DNA of 64,000 nucleotides from Clostridia bacterium. Its GTDB lineage: Bacteria; Bacillota; Clostridia; Christensenellales; CAG-138. Positions 62,484-64,000 of this stretch are shown one piece after another; within the stretch, counting starts at the first letter, position 1, and each line of letters begins with the position of its first letter. The position numbers and the translations under genes were made by a program. Location: contig JAFXSG010000013.1 of the NCBI GenBank assembly GCA_017525875.1, forward strand, positions 188,154-252,153, in the 5' to 3' direction. The notes under the pieces were generated by a model. That model was given only the letters and a program-made list of their open reading frames with translations, searched no databases and was not told the DNA's origin.

Positions 62484-64000
62484 TTAAGGCAGTCTGCCGA
62501 ACTGGAGGAAATGGCTTCTCCAGTAGCTTGTGTCGATTGATGTGTACTGAATGGGGTCGCCGCAGTGGAGCATCATATTGTTGCCCACATAGATGCCCAC
62601 ATGGGACGCGCCGCTGGTATCGTAGGTCTTTTCAAAGAAGATCAGATCGCCGGGCTTTGCGTTTGCCGGGGAGACATAGGCGCTCATGCTTCTGAGCCCC
62701 TCTGCGCCAAGCCTTCCGAAGCTCCAGTCCAGCCCGCAGTTGTTGTATACATACGAAACAAACCCGGAGCAGTCAAAGGACGTAGCCGGGGAACTGCCGC
62801 CCCACACATAGGGGTAGCCAAGATACTTTTCCGCCTCCGCGATAATGGCGGCGAACTGTTCATCCGCCAGCGCTTCCGGGGGTATCTCGTACTTCTCATA
62901 ATCGGTGTAATAATACTTGCTCACATAAGCTGAGCCGGGGAACAGGTCAGGCCGATTGCCCAAGGTGCTCATATACACGGCGTACATGGAGAGCTGATCA
63001 TGGGACATGATGTGTACCGGCACATGGGAGAGGTTGAAGTTTTCCAGCTCCACATGGCAGATATAGTAGGTGTAGGGAACCTGCACGTCGTATTCGTATT
63101 CCTCCGGATAGCTCTCGCCGGTATCCGGGTCTGTGACGTACCGGGTGCCTGTCCTCGTCTCGGTGCGGTATCTTGTCTCCGTCGTGACACGCTCGGTGAG
63201 GATATACTGTCTTTCAAAGAGCATATCCAGAACACCGCCCACCTGGTCTATCTTCCATTCGCCGCCCTTGAGGGCGGTTATCATGGAAATCAGCACATAG
63301 GGGTCATGCTCGATCTCGTCCAGGTCGAAATGGTACTCGTCATAGTCGTGGGTGCTCTCGTAGGTATCAAGATAGCTTTGCAGCTCCGCCTCCATGCCGC
63401 AGTAGGCAGCTTCCGCAGCCAGCATATCCGCATCCTCTAAGGGATAGGTGGAGGATACGATGCCGGAGGTCGCGCCCTGAAAGAGCGTGGAGCAGGAGGA
63501 TATGCCTGTCATAAGGAGCAGGATCACAGCGGCAATGCCTCCTACGATGAGAAAGCCCTTCTTATGCCGCACGATAAAGGAGCCTGCCTTTTTCGTATCC
63601 TCGGCGGCGCGTCTTGCGGCTTTCGCCGTAGTCTCAGACGCTCTGGCTGTATTCCTCGCGCCGTTTCCGGCTTTCGCGGCGGCGTATTCCTTCTTGATCG
63701 CCCGTTTCTGCTGCCATTTGGAATACGGGTTGGAAGCCTTTCCGTATTCCTTTTCATACTGCCTGTTCAAGGCTCTCAGGTTGGCTTTATCCGCTGCCGC
63801 CTCCGCTCTTTCCGCTTTGCGGTAGGGCTTCTCCGCATGAGAGCGATGTGCCGTTTCCGCAATGCGGTAGCCGCCCTCCGCCGTTTGGGAGAGCGTGTTC
63901 GCCGCATCCGTACCGGAGTTGCCGTCGTTATCCTCTCTGAGCTTGCGGTGAACCGTGCTGCGGACGGTATCCAGCGGCGCTTTTCCCGCCAGATGGGACA
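62484..64000 (-). CDS. NlpC/P60 transfer-module hydrolase (CD1108-like), 5' part outside window
   Basis: The frame is open from 62484 to the right edge (505 codons and more). Seen: a basic and alanine-rich N-terminal region (KPYRKAERAEAAADKANLRA), one membrane helix (GFLIVGGIAAVILLLMTGI), a middle domain (LDEIEHDPYVLISMITALKG) and a C-terminal NlpC/P60 domain with PYVWGGSSPATSFDCSGFVS (catalytic Cys), ASHVGIYVGNNMMLHCGDP (His). It is the wall-degrading subunit of the mating channel, locally opening peptidoglycan. The window's final base lies inside this gene; the true start is not visible. Confidence 0.9.
   Translation of the reverse strand, partial: SHLAGKAPLDTVRSTVHRKLREDNDGNSGTDAANTLSQTAEGGYRIAETAHRSHAEKPYRKAERAEAAADKANLRALNRQYEKEYGKASNPYSKWQQKRAIKKEYAAAKAGNGARNTARASETTAKAARRAAEDTKKAGSFIVRHKKGFLIVGGIAAVILLLMTGISSCSTLFQGATSGIVSSTYPLEDADMLAAEAAYCGMEAELQSYLDTYESTHDYDEYHFDLDEIEHDPYVLISMITALKGGEWKIDQVGGVLDMLFERQYILTERVTTETRYRTETRTGTRYVTDPDTGESYPEEYEYDVQVPYTYYICHVELENFNLSHVPVHIMSHDQLSMYAVYMSTLGNRPDLFPGSAYVSKYYYTDYEKYEIPPEALADEQFAAIIAEAEKYLGYPYVWGGSSPATSFDCSGFVSYVYNNCGLDWSFGRLGAEGLRSMSAYVSPANAKPGDLIFFEKTYDTSGASHVGIYVGNNMMLHCGDPIQYTSIDTSYWRSHFLQFGRLP

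Overview
The window is chromosomal DNA of an uncultured-looking Clostridia-type Firmicute, perhaps near Christensenellales or Oscillospirales; the lineage is inferred from gene content, not proven. Indicators are WhiA, RapZ, RicT, RqcP, class III fructose-bisphosphatase, a MurB-RapZ-WhiA-DnaE run, consensus TTGACA/TATAAT promoters and strong Shine-Dalgarno sites. No rRNA and no CRISPR array is present; one tRNA was found.

Region 1 (1-25.7 kb) is core chromosome. Minus strand: recX-birA-nnrE, a DUF885 lipoprotein, a PPIase-like lipoprotein-rqcP-ispDF operon, a membrane glycerophosphodiesterase, an esterase, class III fbp, an NlpC/P60 wall hydrolase with a hexanucleotide-repeat linker, an SRAP DNA-protein crosslink protein, a GCAxxG-type protein and a pair of unknown genes. 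Plus strand: hflX, tmk, a predicted PPi-dependent pfk, glnS, a small membrane protein, holB, ricT and tRNA-Glu(CTC).

Region 2 (25.7-28.2 kb) is an AT-richer patch directly behind the 3' end of rlmD. It holds a small zinc-ribbon protein, two GNAT acetyltransferases and a gene remnant. Two intergenic repeats separate the first three genes; in one frame each resembles the last codons of an RlmD-type methyltransferase (PRHVETVVL). This looks like a cassette array built on duplicated rlmD ends and is the most unusual structure here.

Region 3 (28.2-44.6 kb) is core again: murB-rapZ-whiA-dnaE-rlmD (without yvcK), an anchored solute-binding-like protein, an ABC exporter, a YtcJ-type amidohydrolase and a moxR-DUF58-DUF4129 operon.

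Region 4 (44.65 kb to the right edge) is one end of a Tn1549-like integrative element inserted in the 3' end of rpsI: an rpsI 3' remnant with its terminator marks the junction. From there come two paralogous tyrosine integrases, an excisionase-like protein, a 5'-truncated ParB-like gene fused to a 3'-truncated SNF2 helicase/N6-methylase gene (an internal deletion), a TnpV gene nested in another frame of that helicase gene, a transfer-assisting protein, an ArdC/YodL/DUF4316 protein, topoisomerase III, DUF4366, DUF4315 and the start of the conjugation module (NlpC/P60). No relaxase is visible, so the element may be unable to mobilise itself.
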